Source: Engraulis encrasicolus
Lineage: Eukaryota; Chordata; Actinopteri; Clupeiformes; Engraulidae
Direction: 5' to 3'
Length of the DNA stretch: 64,000 nucleotides
Assembly: GCF_034702125.1 (NCBI RefSeq)
Contig: NC_085876.1
Location: 248,001-312,000 of the forward strand
In this document: one piece after another, positions 20,216 to 32,035 of the stretch
Position numbering within the stretch: the first letter of the stretch is position 1
How the letters are laid out: each line of letters opens with the position of its first letter
Made by a program: the position numbers and the translations under genes
The notes under the pieces: generated by a model
Told to the model about the DNA's origin: nothing
Databases searched by the model: none
Seen by the model: only the letters and a program-made list of their open reading frames with translations

Positions 20216-23134
20216 CAGAGCCTTCTCAAAAAATTAGCATATTGTGATAAAGTTCATTCTTTTCCATAATGTAATGATACAAATTAAACGTTCATATATT
20301 TTAGATTCATTACACACCAACCGAAATATTTTAGGTCTTCTGTTGTTTTAATACAGATCTAATACAGATTTTGGCATACAGCTCATGAAAACCCAACATT
20401 CCTATCTCAAAAAATTAGCATATCATGAAAAGGTTCTGTAAGCGAGCTATTAACCTAATAATCTGAATCAACAAATGAACTCGAAGCACCTGCAAAAGAT
20501 TCCTGAAGCTTTTAAAAACTCCAGCCTGGTTCATTACTCAAAATCAGGGGTAAGAGTGCCGACCTGACAGCGTTTAACATTGAAGTCAATGGCAGTGGCA
20601 TTGCATGAGAGTTATGGAAGCCCAGATATCCTTGATGCTTTGCTGTCAACTGTTTTCTGTTTTTTGATCTGGTGACCCACACTTCCCTCTTCATTATACC
20701 CCATAGATTTCCATACCACGTTTTGGTGCTTTGGTGTTATGGGCATTCTAATTTCCCAGAAATCTCCAGACATAACCTTCCATTCATTTTCAATGGGGTG
20801 TTATTTCAGGTGAATTAGAATGCTCATAACCACCAAATCACCTAACACTGATTCTTGAGAAAGCGGCTAAAACATGTCTCTGCAATAAACTGCCAATTCT
20901 GTTGAAAATAAACTACATTTTCATGAACAAAATGAATCCAGGTAAAGACCCAGGGGTCTGTTACACAAATGTACAGTCGTTTGAAATATTTAAGTGTAAT
21001 TTCATTACTTTTCATGGCTATAAAGCTGCCCACACCCTGTAAAAACAGCTGTCCCAAGGACAGACATCATCATTTCAATTGACTTAAAATGTAAAAATCA
21101 CTGATATTATTGAATAATATCACCATGATGTGAAAGTCCATATTGAAGTGGTTCTGCAGATATGCACATAGTGCGTGTAAAACAATATTTACTATTATTT
21201 TCTGATTGCTCAAAGTGTGTCCAGCATATTGGTCACCACCGTCAGATTTTTTTAAAAAGACAATAAAATCAGGGATGGACAAGGTCATTGTCATTACTTA
21301 GGACCCCTTTTCAAACCTTCAGCTCTACTGAATACTTCACCATCACTGAAGCTCCTGTAAATTTACTAATTTCTCCTCAATTTGTTAATTTGTTTGGACA
21401 CTGGTACTGTCCCAACCATAAACTGTCAACACCGTCGGGGGTTTTAATAGTATTATGTTACATTAATGTTAATTATATATACTTTTTCAGAAGCGGCATG
21501 AAGCCCCTAAGAAACAGAGCGAAAACGAAGTGGCTAATGTGAGCAAAAAGTGCACAATATGTAAAAGAGTGTTTTTTTGTCTCACACCGTCAGATGTCAC
21601 CACCGTCAGATTTTGTTCCGCTCATCATCTTGTTCCATATTTTACTAAATTGTACTGGTTAATGAAACATTACCAGACATGTTAGTAATAATTGTGAGCC
21701 AAACTTATGCTCTAGCCTCCACTGAGGTGCATTTGGAGGGTTTTTTGTCACAAAACCTGACGGTGGTGACATCTGATGTAGTTCACAAAAAAGCATGTGT
21801 TTTACATGTTTTTGACAAGTTTTAAGAATATGCTTCCAATAAGTATCTACAATTATGTTGAATTGTAAAAGTAATTCACTTAAATACAGTAAACATGTTT
21901 TTTTTTTACTTCTAATTCTGTCTGACGCTGGTGACAAAACCAAGAAAGAGGCCATTTTCTGAAAAATGTAAAACATGGGGAGCTTGGCCAATACATTCAC
22001 TGCACAGCCAAGACCTTAATCTATGATAATACACCTCTATATTTTGGATTTGAACAACTTAAAACCTGTTTATGCCACATTTTCAATAATCTAGGCCTAC
22101 TTCCTACAGTATCTAACAAATGAAGAAAAAACACATGCACAAGCATACTGTGCACACAGAAAAATAAAGTGTTTATGCTAGATGTCATTGACTTGAGAGG
22201 GCTATTTATTTTGCTAAATGTAGGTAATAATTAGGTAACTTTCACCACCTTCAGATTACTGTCACCACCGTCAGTTCTTAAGTCACCACCGTAAGAAGGA
22301 GTTTTGGACATTTTAAATGAATGTGCTTACAAAATGTTCCTTTGGAGTTGTTGAATTATCAAAGTAATAGCAAATTTAAGCCTACACGAATATTTGTGAA
22401 ATTACAAAAAATTGTTTGATCTATTTAGGCATTAAGTAAGCATTGTCTGACAGCACATATTTTTAAATTAGAACACATGAAGCAGTATTAAAATAGAATG
22501 TAAGTGAATTTTCAACATTTCAAGGCGTATGTGTGAACCAAAAAACACANACAATCACTTAAAAACNCTAGATACATATGCAACCAAATCAATACACTTT
22601 TTATTGCTTTTAATTGTGTCTGACGGTGTTGACAAAAAACAAGGTATGATCGGAGAAAAACCTGATTTCTGAAAAAAAATAAAAATGGGGAGATTGGCCT
22701 TGTGCATTTCTGAAAAGTTAAGACCTTTGTTTACGAGGATATACCATATTATTTAGTAATTCACTTCGTTTTTTTCTTTCAAGATTACAACCTGTTTTAG
22801 CCACTTTCTCAAGAATCAGTGCTAAACATGGTATGAAAATCTACAGGGTATATTGAAGAGTGAAGTGTGGGTCACCGGTTTTAAGAGTTAATTTGTTGAT
22901 TCAGATTATTAGGTTAATAGCTCGTTTACAGAACCTTTTCATGATATGCTAATTTTTTGAGATAGGAATTTTGGGTTTTCGTGAGCTGTATGCCAAAGTC
23001 ATCAGTATTAAAACAATACAAGACCTAAAATGTTTCGGTTGGTGTGTAATGAATCTAAAATATATGAAAGTTTAATTACATTATGGAAAAGAATGAACTT
23101 TATCACAATATGCTAATTTTTTTAGAAGGACCTG
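20216..23134 (-). mobile_element. Tc1-like element with long TIRs and foreign interior
   Basis: The ends CAGAGCCTTCTCAAAAAATT and the complement of CAGGTCCTTCTAAAAAAATT are flanked by TA (20214-20215, 23135-23136). The inverted arms are about 270 bp and share GCATATTGTGATAAAGTTCA and TTTTGGCATACAGCTCA. After GGGGTAAGAGTGCCGACCTG, which looks like the usual transposase start region, the interior is unrelated AT-rich DNA with repeated CACCACCGTCAG words. No transposase domain remains. Two ambiguous bases (N) occur at 22550 and 22567. Confidence 0.85.
21236..22630. repeat. Dispersed GTCACCACCGTCAG motif array
   Basis: The word CACCACCGTCAG or its complement CTGACGGTGGTGAC recurs with small changes near 21236, 21595, 21757, 22244, 22260 and 22618, in both orientations and with irregular spacing, inside the Tc1-like element. 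It is not a tandem array. Confidence 0.7.
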
Positions 23135-23138
23135 TAGT

Positions 23139-24926
23139 CAGGGCTCGAAATTAACTTTTTTCATTTGTGTCCCGCAATGGTCCCGGATTCCACTTTGTAT
23201 TGTCCCGAATGTAACCAGAAGTGTCCCCATTTTTTTTGCGCCTAAATAAGTGGTAAATTATGTCCACGTTAAATTTCATGTGTGACTATGATTTTTTTTT
23301 TTTGCAGTGCAACTGTGAATTCAGGTTTTTAAGAAAAAACGAGGGTGTGTTAAAACATCTGTGCCTTGTATAGAAAAATGCCTTGAGTAACCGTGCACTT
23401 CGTTTTTCAAGAATATATGAGCATGGTGATATGAGGAAATCTGCATTCAATGACATTATATTTGTCAAACTGATTGCTTATGCACCGATATAGCCTACCC
23501 ATAATGTAGGCTATTATAGACTCTATTGCAGCCAGCCTGTTACTCTGTTGTAGCCTATTTAGCCTACAGAAAAAACAGCTTTCATTTAGTCTACTACATA
23601 TCAATAACAATTCAGTGTCTGTTTAGCTTTAGTTAAAAAGTGGCAATAGTCTAACCTAGTCTGACTTTGGCCACTGGTTGTGATGGGCATGCCGGTGGAA
23701 GATAGCCAGGCCGTGCCCTCCTAGTGATGCAACAGCTTCAGCCAGTCTCGAAGAGATGTGAAAGTCGATGATAATCAGGCTAGGTGGAAGAAGATGCGGT
23801 AGGTTTTTGGGCCGCATTAGGAGTATGACAACGCATTGCAAGACGTTTCCTTTCCGCTTTAAATTCACATGACATTGACATTTTGATAACCTAAAAATAA
23901 ATGCACAAAAAACTACGACCGCACACTTAGGCCTACCTCACTTTCGAGAAAGAGAGGGAGAGAGGCTAGCATGGAGAGGGAGGGGAGGGGGAGAGGATTG
24001 GAGAGAAACAATGCGCTGGCAATGCTGTAGGCCCTACAATTGAAGCGCGTTCTACGTGCTTGTAATCATAGAAGTCAAGGTGGACTTTTTCCCTTTTCAA
24101 TTTGACCTTGGCTACTAGGCATTTCTGCCTTTACCAGCACAGAAACAATAACACGGATACATCAACATCAATTAAATAACTGCGTTTGTATGACAATGTT
24201 CAGAATAGCCGCGCCTTAATTTCCAGCCACATTTGAATGAAACTGCTTGACGTTCTTGGTTAACAACTAGGCCTACTTCTGTTAGCTTGCTTTACGTTTC
24301 CCTAACTATTTGTTACTGGAAAGTCATTTACAGGCAGTTTCTGATATGTATGAATGAGGGTTAATCTACTTTAGAGCCAGCTCGCGTTTCTGGTGTTTTG
24401 GGCGGATAAGCACGCGACAGGTGGCAACAAACTACTGCGCATTGTTTGTTTGGGGCTGTTGCTTGCTTACCTGAAATATTAGCAAAACCGAACTCCATTC
24501 CTCTCACAGCTTAACCATGTCTACTGGAATATATCCTTATTGGCTTGCAAAATCAACAGTCCAGAGCCCGTTTTCTCTGAGAGCATTTCTAGTTCAGGGT
24601 GAAATGGCATAACCAACGGGACAACCTCTCAGCAGCAGTCCGAAGAACAACGCGCTTGCAGTCGCAGCTGCGAAATCTTAATCAACATTCTATAACACAA
24701 TGCGGAGGGTTATTGGAAAGTTTTCTGTTGCTATTTTCGCTGATGATTAGTGTTGAGTTAATGTCCCTCTGTAATGGCTTAGCAAATATAATAGCCCTTT
24801 TAGAATCTTTTCATTTATATTTTTGGACGGTCCCGGCATTGTCCCAGAAATGATAACTTTGTGTCCCCACAACATTTTTTATGGTCCCCGGGACGTCGGG
24901 ACACCGTTAATTTCGAGCGCTGCCTG
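23139..24926. mobile_element. hAT-like element (CAGGGCTCGAAATTAAC ends)
   Basis: The left end CAGGGCTCGAAATTAAC and right end (complement CAGGCAGCGCTCGAAATTAAC) are inverted. Subterminal words such as GTGTCCCGCAATGGTCCCGG and GGTCCCCGGGACGTCGGGAC fit a known fish hAT style. No transposase ORF was recognised and no target-site duplication is visible. It abuts the Tc1-like element with two bases between. Confidence 0.7.
23694..23790. repeat. Short interspersed repeat, copy 1 (AGCCAGGCYGYGCCC)
   Basis: AGCCAGGCCGTGCCCTCCTA and GTGAAAGTCGATGATAATC recur at about 31955-32025 and 32697-32778. The family is unknown. Confidence 0.7.
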
Positions 24927-25035
24927 TATTCATCGTAGGGCTTTCAAGAGCTGGTTGTTTATTGGTTAGAACTGACGGCATGTTGGGATTTTGTCCAAAC
25001 ACCAGTTGGTATGGACTGTAGCCATGCACACGGGC
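24927..25035 (-). pseudogene. Integrase downstream segment of the same element
   Basis: On the minus strand it reads RVHGYSPYQLVFGQNPNMPS followed by VLTNNQPALE. This is the conserved segment that follows the integrase Glu and lies directly across the SINE. It stops at the right end of the hAT-like insertion. Confidence 0.75.
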
Positions 25036-25338
25036 AGTCATGGGTGAGCGGTTAGGGTGTCAGACTTGCATCCCAGAGGTTGCCGGTTCGACTCCCGACC
25101 CGCCAGGTTGGTGGGGGGAGTAATCAACCAGTGTTCTCCCCCATCCTCCTCCATGACTGAGGTACCCTGAGCATGGTACCGTCCCACCGCACTGCTCCCC
25201 ATGGGGCGCCACTGAGGGCTGCCCCCTTGCACGGGTGAGGCATAAATGCAATTTCGTTGTGTGCAGTGTGCAGTGTTCACTTGTGTGCTGTGGAGTGCTG
25301 TGTCACAATGACAATGGGAGTTGGAGTTTCCCAATGGG
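25036..25338 (+). mobile_element. tRNA-derived SINE
   Basis: The head contains an A-box-like GTGAGCGGTTAGGGTGTC and a perfect B box GGTTCGACTCC (about 25085), as in a pol III promoter from a tRNA. A unique body and a CAATGACAATGGGAGTTGGA tail follow. The integrase reading frame is interrupted exactly here and resumes on both sides. Confidence 0.82.
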
Positions 25339-26190
25339 CTTTCACTTTCATTGTGCAATGAGTTATTTGCCACCAAGGCCCAGTCTAGAGCCATTGGCCA
25401 GCTGCATTCATTTTCCTTTTTCACTTTCAACAGGATGTTGGTCAGGGTGTGCTTATGCCTTTCCAAAAGGCCATTGCTCCATGGGCTATATGCTGCAGTG
25501 GTGTTTAAATTCAATTTTGAATTTTTCATACATATCCCTCCTTTCTTCATTGTTAAATTCACCACCGCTGTCGCTTAACAGTCTATGTGGGGGGCCATGC
25601 ACACTTATCCAGCAGCGGATGAGATGCTTCACGATGTCTTTGGGTTTCTTGTTTGTCACAATACTCCCTACACTGAAACGTGTGAAGTGATCAATGACAT
25701 GGAGATACCACAGCCCTGGTTCCAACTCATGTAAGTCCACAGCCACTGTTTCATTGTAGGTTGAGGCCATGGGTAAGCCCGCTGCAGGCTTTGGCTTTGG
25801 CTTGCTGTATCGTATGCATGTGTCACATTTGCTTACAATGTCATTGAGAATTACAAGGCAGTCATCATCATGGTTGCTGTAGAGTCCAGTCATTTTTAAG
25901 CTTTTCCACTGAGGCAGGTCCAAATTGTTTGTGCAGTTTTAACGGTTTCGTCATATTTTCTGTTACAGTGAGAGCTTCCTCATCATTATGTAATTTTTTG
26001 CTGAATTATTGTTTGCTTTTATGTTAACACAATAGTGACCTGAGGAGGTCACCTCAAGTTTCACTGGCTGCTTAAATATTGTAGCTTTATCATTTTCAAT
26101 GTCCAGGACTGCACCTGGTCTTTTCAGTGATGTTTTGTTCAAAAGCAAGGGAATGTCAACTGGCACAACTTCTATTTCTTTTTTTCTTTT
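25325..26190 (-). pseudogene. Retropepsin end and integrase core of the PR-INT-RT element
   Basis: On the minus strand, VPVDIPLLLNKTSLKRPGAV and SSGHYCVNI mark the distal retropepsin region. MTKPLKLHKQFGPAS follows and leads into integrase. The integrase shows CDTCIRYSKPKP, AVDLHEL (first catalytic Asp), VIDHFTRFSVGSIV, GPPHRLLSDSGGEF (second Asp) and AAYSPWSNGLLERH (Glu). It continues to LVANNSLHN, where a SINE breaks it. Frame changes occur near 25925 and 25550. It is a pseudogene. A related family is common in cnidarians and teleosts, but the exact clade cannot be fixed without alignment. Confidence 0.75.
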
Positions 26191-26341
26191 CTTGGGGGGG
26201 TGTCTTCCGGCCTTTATTAGGACAGTGGAGAACAGACAGGAAATGATTGGGAGAGAGAGATGGGGGAGGGCGGGGAAATGACCCTGGGCATGCAAGCCCA
26301 AATGTGTGTGTGTGTGTGTGTGTGGGGGGGGGTCATCTTAC

Positions 26342-26449
26342 CCAGTCTGTGGTAAACGGCGCTCCATTGGCCATCAGTGTCCTCACCTCGTCATCCTCTC
26401 CTTTCCGTGCAGCGTCCAGAAGCCGCTTCCCCAAATCCACCAGCGACAT
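26342..26449 (-). CDS. gabpb2: GA-binding protein subunit beta (GABPB2-like), first coding exon
   Basis: GABP beta pairs with the ETS protein GABP alpha to form a nuclear transcription factor that controls respiratory and cell-cycle genes. On the minus strand this exon begins exactly at an ATG behind a CTTTCAG acceptor and reads 36 codons, [17 protein letters not shown] to TTDW, then a GTAAGA donor. The start of the GABPB family ([11 protein letters not shown], then [18 protein letters not shown]) is nearly invariant in vertebrates, and the KR/RT residues fit GABPB2 better than GABPB1. It carries the first ankyrin helix. The exon ends in phase 0 and joins the exon at 17888. A 5' non-coding exon is implied by the acceptor at the ATG but was not located. 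Teleost a/b paralogy cannot be decided here. Confidence 0.93.
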
Positions 26450-26914
26450 CTGAAAGGTGGAGATTTGTAAATGACTGAGGGCGAAATTCTCCTGTCTCCA
26501 CTTAAGTCGGTTTTACGCACGCACTTTTTACGCGCTTTGATCCTGCGCGGATTCTCCCCTCTGAAATATTACCACACCCCTCGCGCTTAACAGCGCGTAG
26601 CCCAGCATGGGCGTGATATATGCTCAATGGGGGGATGAGTCTTCCCAACTTCATCAGTTGTGGTTTCAAAGAAACCACGGAGCATGGATTTTCAGATCAA
26701 CCATGTGAAAACCTCGGCAGTCCATTGCGATCCAAAACTGAACTTTAACTTTGAATTTAGAACCACGAGCCAAAAGTCCTCGTGCAAAAGCATCTCAAAA
26801 TCTAACCTCAGCTCATTTTCACAAACACAAGGCGAGTAGTGGAGGTGAGATAATGAGATGGAAACGCAATGTGTACCTTTGGCGGGAACTCAGCTGAGCG
26901 TTTTGGTGCGCAAC

Positions 26915-27316
26915 AGTTCGTGGAACGCTCATAATTTAAAAAGGTTACCAAGCAACAGAGTTTGTCTACTTTCTAACTTGTTACAGCCAGTGACAGTTTC
27001 CTTAAGGGTGTAGCCTGTAGGTTAGAAGTTGCCTCCTCCAGCCAACCATCCGGCGCACAGTGCTCTGCCTGCTGTAGCAGGATCGATAATGATGGTCAAG
27101 GCGCACAGCAGTGCTTGGGTTGCTATGCTTTTTTTCTGGAATACTGTCGCCGATTAGATAGAAATATTCCTGTTATGAACCCGAGTTTAGTAGATATCGC
27201 GCAGTGAACGAGGCAGCCTGCAAACAGTTTGAAGCGCAGCGTGGCTGTAACAAGTTAGAAAGTAGCCAAACTCTGTTGCTTGGTAACCTTTTTAAATTAT
27301 GAGCGTTCCACGAACT
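26915..27316. repeat. Inverted repeat with 75-bp arms
   Basis: Arms 26915-26989 and 27242-27316 are near-perfect complements (AGTTCGTGGAACGCTCATAA and so on), with a 252-bp spacer. No ORF is present. Confidence 0.9.
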
Positions 27317-27418
27317 ATCTTTCTTTGCGCACGCTATAAAATGGCAATAAACATGTAATTTTAAACTACTGGTTAACTATTTATGCTTTCTAATGTTGGT
27401 AAAAGCTGTATAATAAGC

Positions 27419-27545
27419 GGGATAATGTATTGTCCACACGTGACTATCGGAAAATATTTCCCTTCGAAGCGGAATAACAGCGGGTGTTATTCGCCTCGTC
27501 GGGAAAATATTTTCCTATAGTCACGTGTGGACAATACATTATCCC
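27419..27545. repeat. Compact 127-bp palindrome
   Basis: GGGATAATGTATTGTCCACA and CGTGACTAT with GGAAAATATT on the left match the complement on the right. A smaller internal hairpin (GAATAACA/TGTTATTC) lies at the centre. Confidence 0.92.
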
Positions 27546-27651
27546 TTACGTACAGTACAGTATAGTCTTGATGACTTATAGGCTACTTTGACAGCTGTAT
27601 CCCTCCAAAGCCAATGGGTTTTTAAGCTGTTATTTTAAGTTTTTGAAATAC

Positions 27652-27653
<2 letters not shown>

Positions 27654-27697
<44 letters not shown>
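27654..27697. repeat. GT dinucleotide microsatellite
   Basis: About 22 uninterrupted TG units. Confidence 0.97.
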
Positions 27698-27700
<3 letters not shown>

Positions 27701-27965
27701 GAAGGCAGACAGACATGTTTTAAACAAAGGACCACACCCGCAAATAAGAAATAACGAGCAATCAATAAATGAAGTGGATTCCCGGGGACTTTTAGTATGT
27801 TGTTCCTAAAGGTATTCTGAACATATTCTGAGAAATCCAGCTTGTTACTAATTTGTTCCGGGTTGGGCCTATTTTTGAGCTAATACTCTTGGCCTATTGT
27901 ATCTCTGCAATGCCTAACTTACTCGCATCGCAACACAAATTAATAACCATAATAAACACTATCCC

Positions 27966-29323
27966 CAGAGGTCACATAACGATTTTAATGCAAATCTGCC
28001 ACTAGGGGGCATAAGCAAAAAAGTGTTTTTGCCCGTATTGACCTCAGATCATCAAAAGTTTGGTATCGCTGGAATTTTTGGGTGAAGCCGAATCCAACGC
28101 ACTCTATGATGTCATATTTACCATTATGAATTTCTCCTCATTTTGACATTTTAAAAAATCAACAAAAATCACACATTTTTGTCTGATCCTCCTACAATTT
28201 TTATCACACCACCATTGCACTATTCTGCATCTACGCTGTAATTTACAGAGCAATAGCTGAAAGCACCGGTGCACAGTAGCCAATCAATATTGACAAACAC
28301 ACCGTCCAAACAGGAAGTTAGCTCATATCTCAGCAATACCTTCACGGATCTTAACGAAAGTTCTTAAGGGCTCTGCATACTTCACGTGCGCACTTTGGCG
28401 CATTTGGCGCGAGAACCATTAAAATGTGGCAGACCATTCATAGTCAAAAGCGCCATTTACAGGCTTTTGCTTGCATTTTCGGAAGTGTGCCCTCTGCTGT
28501 TCATGAGAGAAACAGCAGATTCTGTCGCAGAAATGGCAGAAACTCGCAGCATGAGTTCTACAGATGTATAAAAATAGAAAGCCAAATACGACTGCTGTAA
28601 TGCTACTGAACGTCTGACTTATGACTTACCACAATGAAACATAGATTTTTGTTGTAGCCTACATTACCAGATCATTCCAAGACCATGTGAGAGCATTGTT
28701 CTGGTTGCAGAATTTATAAATAGATCGCCGAACACAACGTGCTTCTGAACAAAGTAAACAATTGTTTCACTGAACAACATTTTAGGGAGAAGATAAAATA
28801 ACTCTCTAGGACATTTTATTATCCTCAAAATGATGCAGGATCCATTCTGTAGTAGCCTACAGTAGCTGTAGCCTCTCTTCGCAACTCCTGCTTTGTCTGC
28901 CTACCTGCATGGTCGCTGGTGGCGCACGCCAAGTTACAAAAAATGTGGGGTGCACGAACTCGCGCCACGCCAGCTGCGACAGGGGCGTGTGACGTAATTT
29001 TGGGTCACGTGACGGCGCGCGCCATCGTCGCGAGTGAGGTATGAAGGAGGTTAGCGCCAGTCACGCCAAGTATGAATCCGCCTTTACACATGATCTTCTG
29101 TACACCCAGAGGGTACCTACCGACTTTGGTGCAAATCGGCCACTGGGGGGCGCTACAGTTGGTGAAAATGTGTTTTGGTCAATATAGTACTACTCCAAAC
29201 AGTAAGTTAGCTCATATCTAGATGGTTAACTGTATGTTGTGTAGGGCAAGGCATACATGAAGGGCAACGAATGCAAGACGGGCAAGCATACTCCAGCATT
29301 TTCTGTGAGGAAATGCAATCTCG
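27966..29323. repeat. Unclassified interspersed repeat, copy B
   Basis: Homologous to 1294-2009 through CATAACGATTTT, GGTATCGCTGGAAT, AAGCCGAATCCAACGCA and AGACGGGCAAGCATACTCCA. It ends with the same small hairpin and CTCG-TT. It is interrupted by the TTA-flanked MITE at 28367-29083. Confidence 0.8.
28367..29083. mobile_element. Harbinger-type MITE, TTA duplication
   Basis: The ends AGGGCTCTGCATACTT and the complement of AGGCGGATTCATACTT are flanked by TTA (28364-28366, 29084-29086). The edges are precise because the host repeat resumes on both sides. It is GC-rich near its ends. Confidence 0.78.
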
Positions 29324-29329
29324 TTAGGC

Positions 29330-31460
29330 CTATACTGGGAGCTCAATTTACGAGGCCAAACCCATACACATTACCCCGGAATGCTAGCTTTGACAGTAGC
29401 CTATCCACCAGCTATAATTCTTACATAGAATATTTTGTTGCGATTTGTGACTGGAAATTGCAGTAGCATTTTTTTTTTAGCATTTAGCCCTATGGGCTCC
29501 CTTTTCCATTCATGTTCCACTCTGTTTCTACATGCCCGCGTTCGCCAACTAGTGGACACCCAAGAGGAACTGCAAAGCTAACTGGCTACAATGGTCCCAA
29601 TATATAGCTTCTCCGCTATTCTATTCTAATTTCTCTGCCGTCACCCACTTGCGAGCTCTATGCACAAGTGCATTTACTTTTTGTTCCAGATAGAAGTGAA
29701 TATATTAAAACAATGTAACACGATTGAAATTTGGGGGGATTGGCATTTCGATTCCGATTCCGGCCCGGCCCAAATACAAGTAGGACGGTAGAGCGATGGC
29801 GAGAAGAGGCGCACCAGCTACGAAATGCAGATCTCTCGCCAAGCTGTTTTTAAATAATCTCATACAGTAATTTAGCTAATAATACAAGCGACCCATCCAT
29901 GGAAGGAACAGAACAGGAAACTCAGTGGTATAACTTGCAGACTTTCCGGGGGAAGTCTGAATTTCTAACTTTAGAAGAAAAAAACTACTTCCACATCCGG
30001 TGAGCAGCATAGCAAGCCATCAGCGAGGGTTGTCAGATTGTTACAGGTCTGTGACATAAAACGAGAGAGCGTTAGATTGATTGAACTACACGTACTTGCT
30101 TATTTGAGATGCTAGTCCATTACTTCAGTAACTCATGCTACGTTTTCCCCCAACTGCTCATGCATTGGCCCGACTTGATCACTGGCTAGCTGGAAACTTC
30201 CACGCAAGCTGTGCACAAGTCAACATCAGTTGCGTTAGACTGAATTGTTGAATTCATCTGGCGGTATCATACAGTTTTATGTTTTGTGATGAAACGGCTA
30301 TGGTGGCTTAAATATCCACGTGAAATTCCGATTTAGCAATAGCATGCGTGTAGCGTGCTCACCAATAATAACATGACTGCCACTGCAGCGAAAATGTTTT
30401 GTTTTTACGCTGCGCTGAAGCGAGCTAGTAACTTACCTTCTTCTGTCGTTGGCAGGTATTTGTGTTGTAACTCTATATCAACATCTGTTATATGTGTTGA
30501 TCTCTAAACTCACAAATTGAAACAACAATAAACAAATATAAATTTAGATTTTCCCTCGTTTGAAGATGGCAGCTAAACGCCACCGGAAGTAAAAGGAGAA
30601 GGGGTCAAGGCAGTTTTTTCCTCTCAAAAGCTCCATCACAGATTCATAACATTACTACTACTATAAATATTTCGTATATTTCTCTTTTTCACCACTTTCA
30701 TTTGAGGCATGGCTCACGACTAAGGTCTAAATTATATTTAATGAGTTTTGTACTTGAACTTTTATTTATGTTCAGCTGTAGGGTAAACTCGATCAATGGG
30801 CAGAGAGTTGGGCACAAGTGCGTCACCTGGTGCGAAGAGACGAAATTACGCATAGCCTATTGGTAGTTCGCCTCTAATTTAGAGTCTAGAACTAAATTAA
30901 ATTTGCCTGTAATAGCTACATATAATAGATGATGGAGAAATCAGTGGTTGTGAGTGATGAACTGGCCGGTGTTTAGGTTAAATCTAATATTCCCATTGTT
31001 TCCTTTTGTCCTGTAAATCCGCAAGGTGTTTATTTGGAATAAAATAGGCCTTGAAGGTTCACAGCCTAATTGTTTGACCACATGCATACAGCTCGTTTTT
31101 AGTAACAATTCACAACTATTCATCACGTGTTTCGTTTCATGGGAATAACAGTTAGGCGTCAATCTTAGGCTATGTGTTAAAGCTGATGACTTTTTCCCTT
31201 GTAGATAAGATGGTTCTTGTTGCTAAAAACACAAATGGAGTTCAAGTGGACCTCCAAGTCACTGAATAAGCAGCTAAATGCATGCAAATTGCCTTCCAAG
31301 AGTGCGTCATGATATGTGCAATCTGAACTGACAACATTCCATCCCAATCAAATTAAAATATAATAAACCAGTGCCACCCGCTGGACGCCAATTTAAGCTG
31401 GTTTATCAGGCTAATTAAAATAGTCATGTAGAGCTTTTTTTTCCCGGAAAATGGCAAAGT
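29330..31460. other. Intergenic stretch, nothing certain
   Basis: Between the first gabpb2 coding exon and mllt11. It may hold the gabpb2 promoter and 5' non-coding exon (minus strand), but I could not identify either. CACTTCCGG-like ETS words occur near 29990 and 30588. Confidence 0.35.
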
Positions 31461-31469
31461 CAAACTAAC

Positions 31470-31970
31470 GCAAAATGTGCAATGTTTTCAGACCTAAAAC
31501 AATGCAAAGAAATCAAAATGACATTCACTTGAACAACGGTCTTTCACATTGTTCTTGGATGACTTTATTCCACTCATGGTGTAGGAGTTCATGCTGCTGA
31601 GCTTTGAAGGCTTGTGACCATCCATCTTCCTCATCATCACATTCCAGAGGTTTTCCGCGGAGTTCAGGTCCAGGGATTTGGCTGGCTATGACAGGGTCTT
31701 CTTGTGGTCCTTCATCCTCACACTAATTGATTGAGCTTTGAGGCTTGGACAACCAGCACAAACAAATAGAAAAGATCCTCAGAGTTGGGAGACATTGGCA
31801 GTGTAGAGGGAATAACGTTTCAAGATAATTTGTATGTGACTTGCAAAGATGAATCTGCCCAATGCCAGCCTCGCTGAAGCACCCTCAGATCATCACATAT
31901 TCTCTGCCAAAGAGAGCAGAGCAGGTGCGAGACACTTGCTTGTAGCCTTCCGACCGTAGCCAGGCTGCGC
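31470..31970 (-). pseudogene. Tc1-like transposase C-terminal relic
   Basis: The minus strand matches the distal part of fish Tc1 transposases: a region resembling MIxGCFSxAGxGxxHL (near 31890), a segment around CCTGGACCTGAACTCCGCGG (S-P-DLNP-EN region, near 31660), and a WN-M-RKMDGHKPS-like segment (near 31610). Indels disrupt all frames, so it is a dead copy. It is not obviously part of any larger element here. Confidence 0.7.
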
Positions 31971-32025
31971 CCTCCTCATGACACCTTCGAAATGTGAAAG
32001 TCTATGATAATCGGGCTAAGGCTTA
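31955..32025. repeat. Short interspersed repeat, copy 2
   Basis: AGCCAGGCTGCGCCCTCCTC and GTGAAAGTCTATGATAATC match copies 1 and 3. Confidence 0.7.
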
Positions 32026-32035
32026 CGTCTAACCA

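Larger units (their letters stand above)
19250..26190 (-). mobile_element. Decayed PR-INT-RT LTR retrotransposon with nested insertions
   Basis: Reading the minus strand, a retropepsin end, a pre-integrase segment, an integrase core, an integrase C-terminal segment and the start of a reverse transcriptase follow in order, as in Ty1/copia or Gmr1-like elements. It is split by a SINE (about 25036-25338), a hAT-like element (23139-24926) and a Tc1-like element (20216-23134). No LTRs were recognised and most of the RT is missing. It lies in the first recognised gabpb2 intron, in the same orientation. Confidence 0.75.

Noticed and set aside
25060..25130. tRNA gene
   Set aside because: A and B boxes are present but there is no cloverleaf acceptor pairing, and the sequence continues as a SINE body inside integrase.
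29990..30600. gabpb2 promoter with ETS sites
   Set aside because: CTTCCGG-like words exist, but no exon or transcript start could be tied to them.
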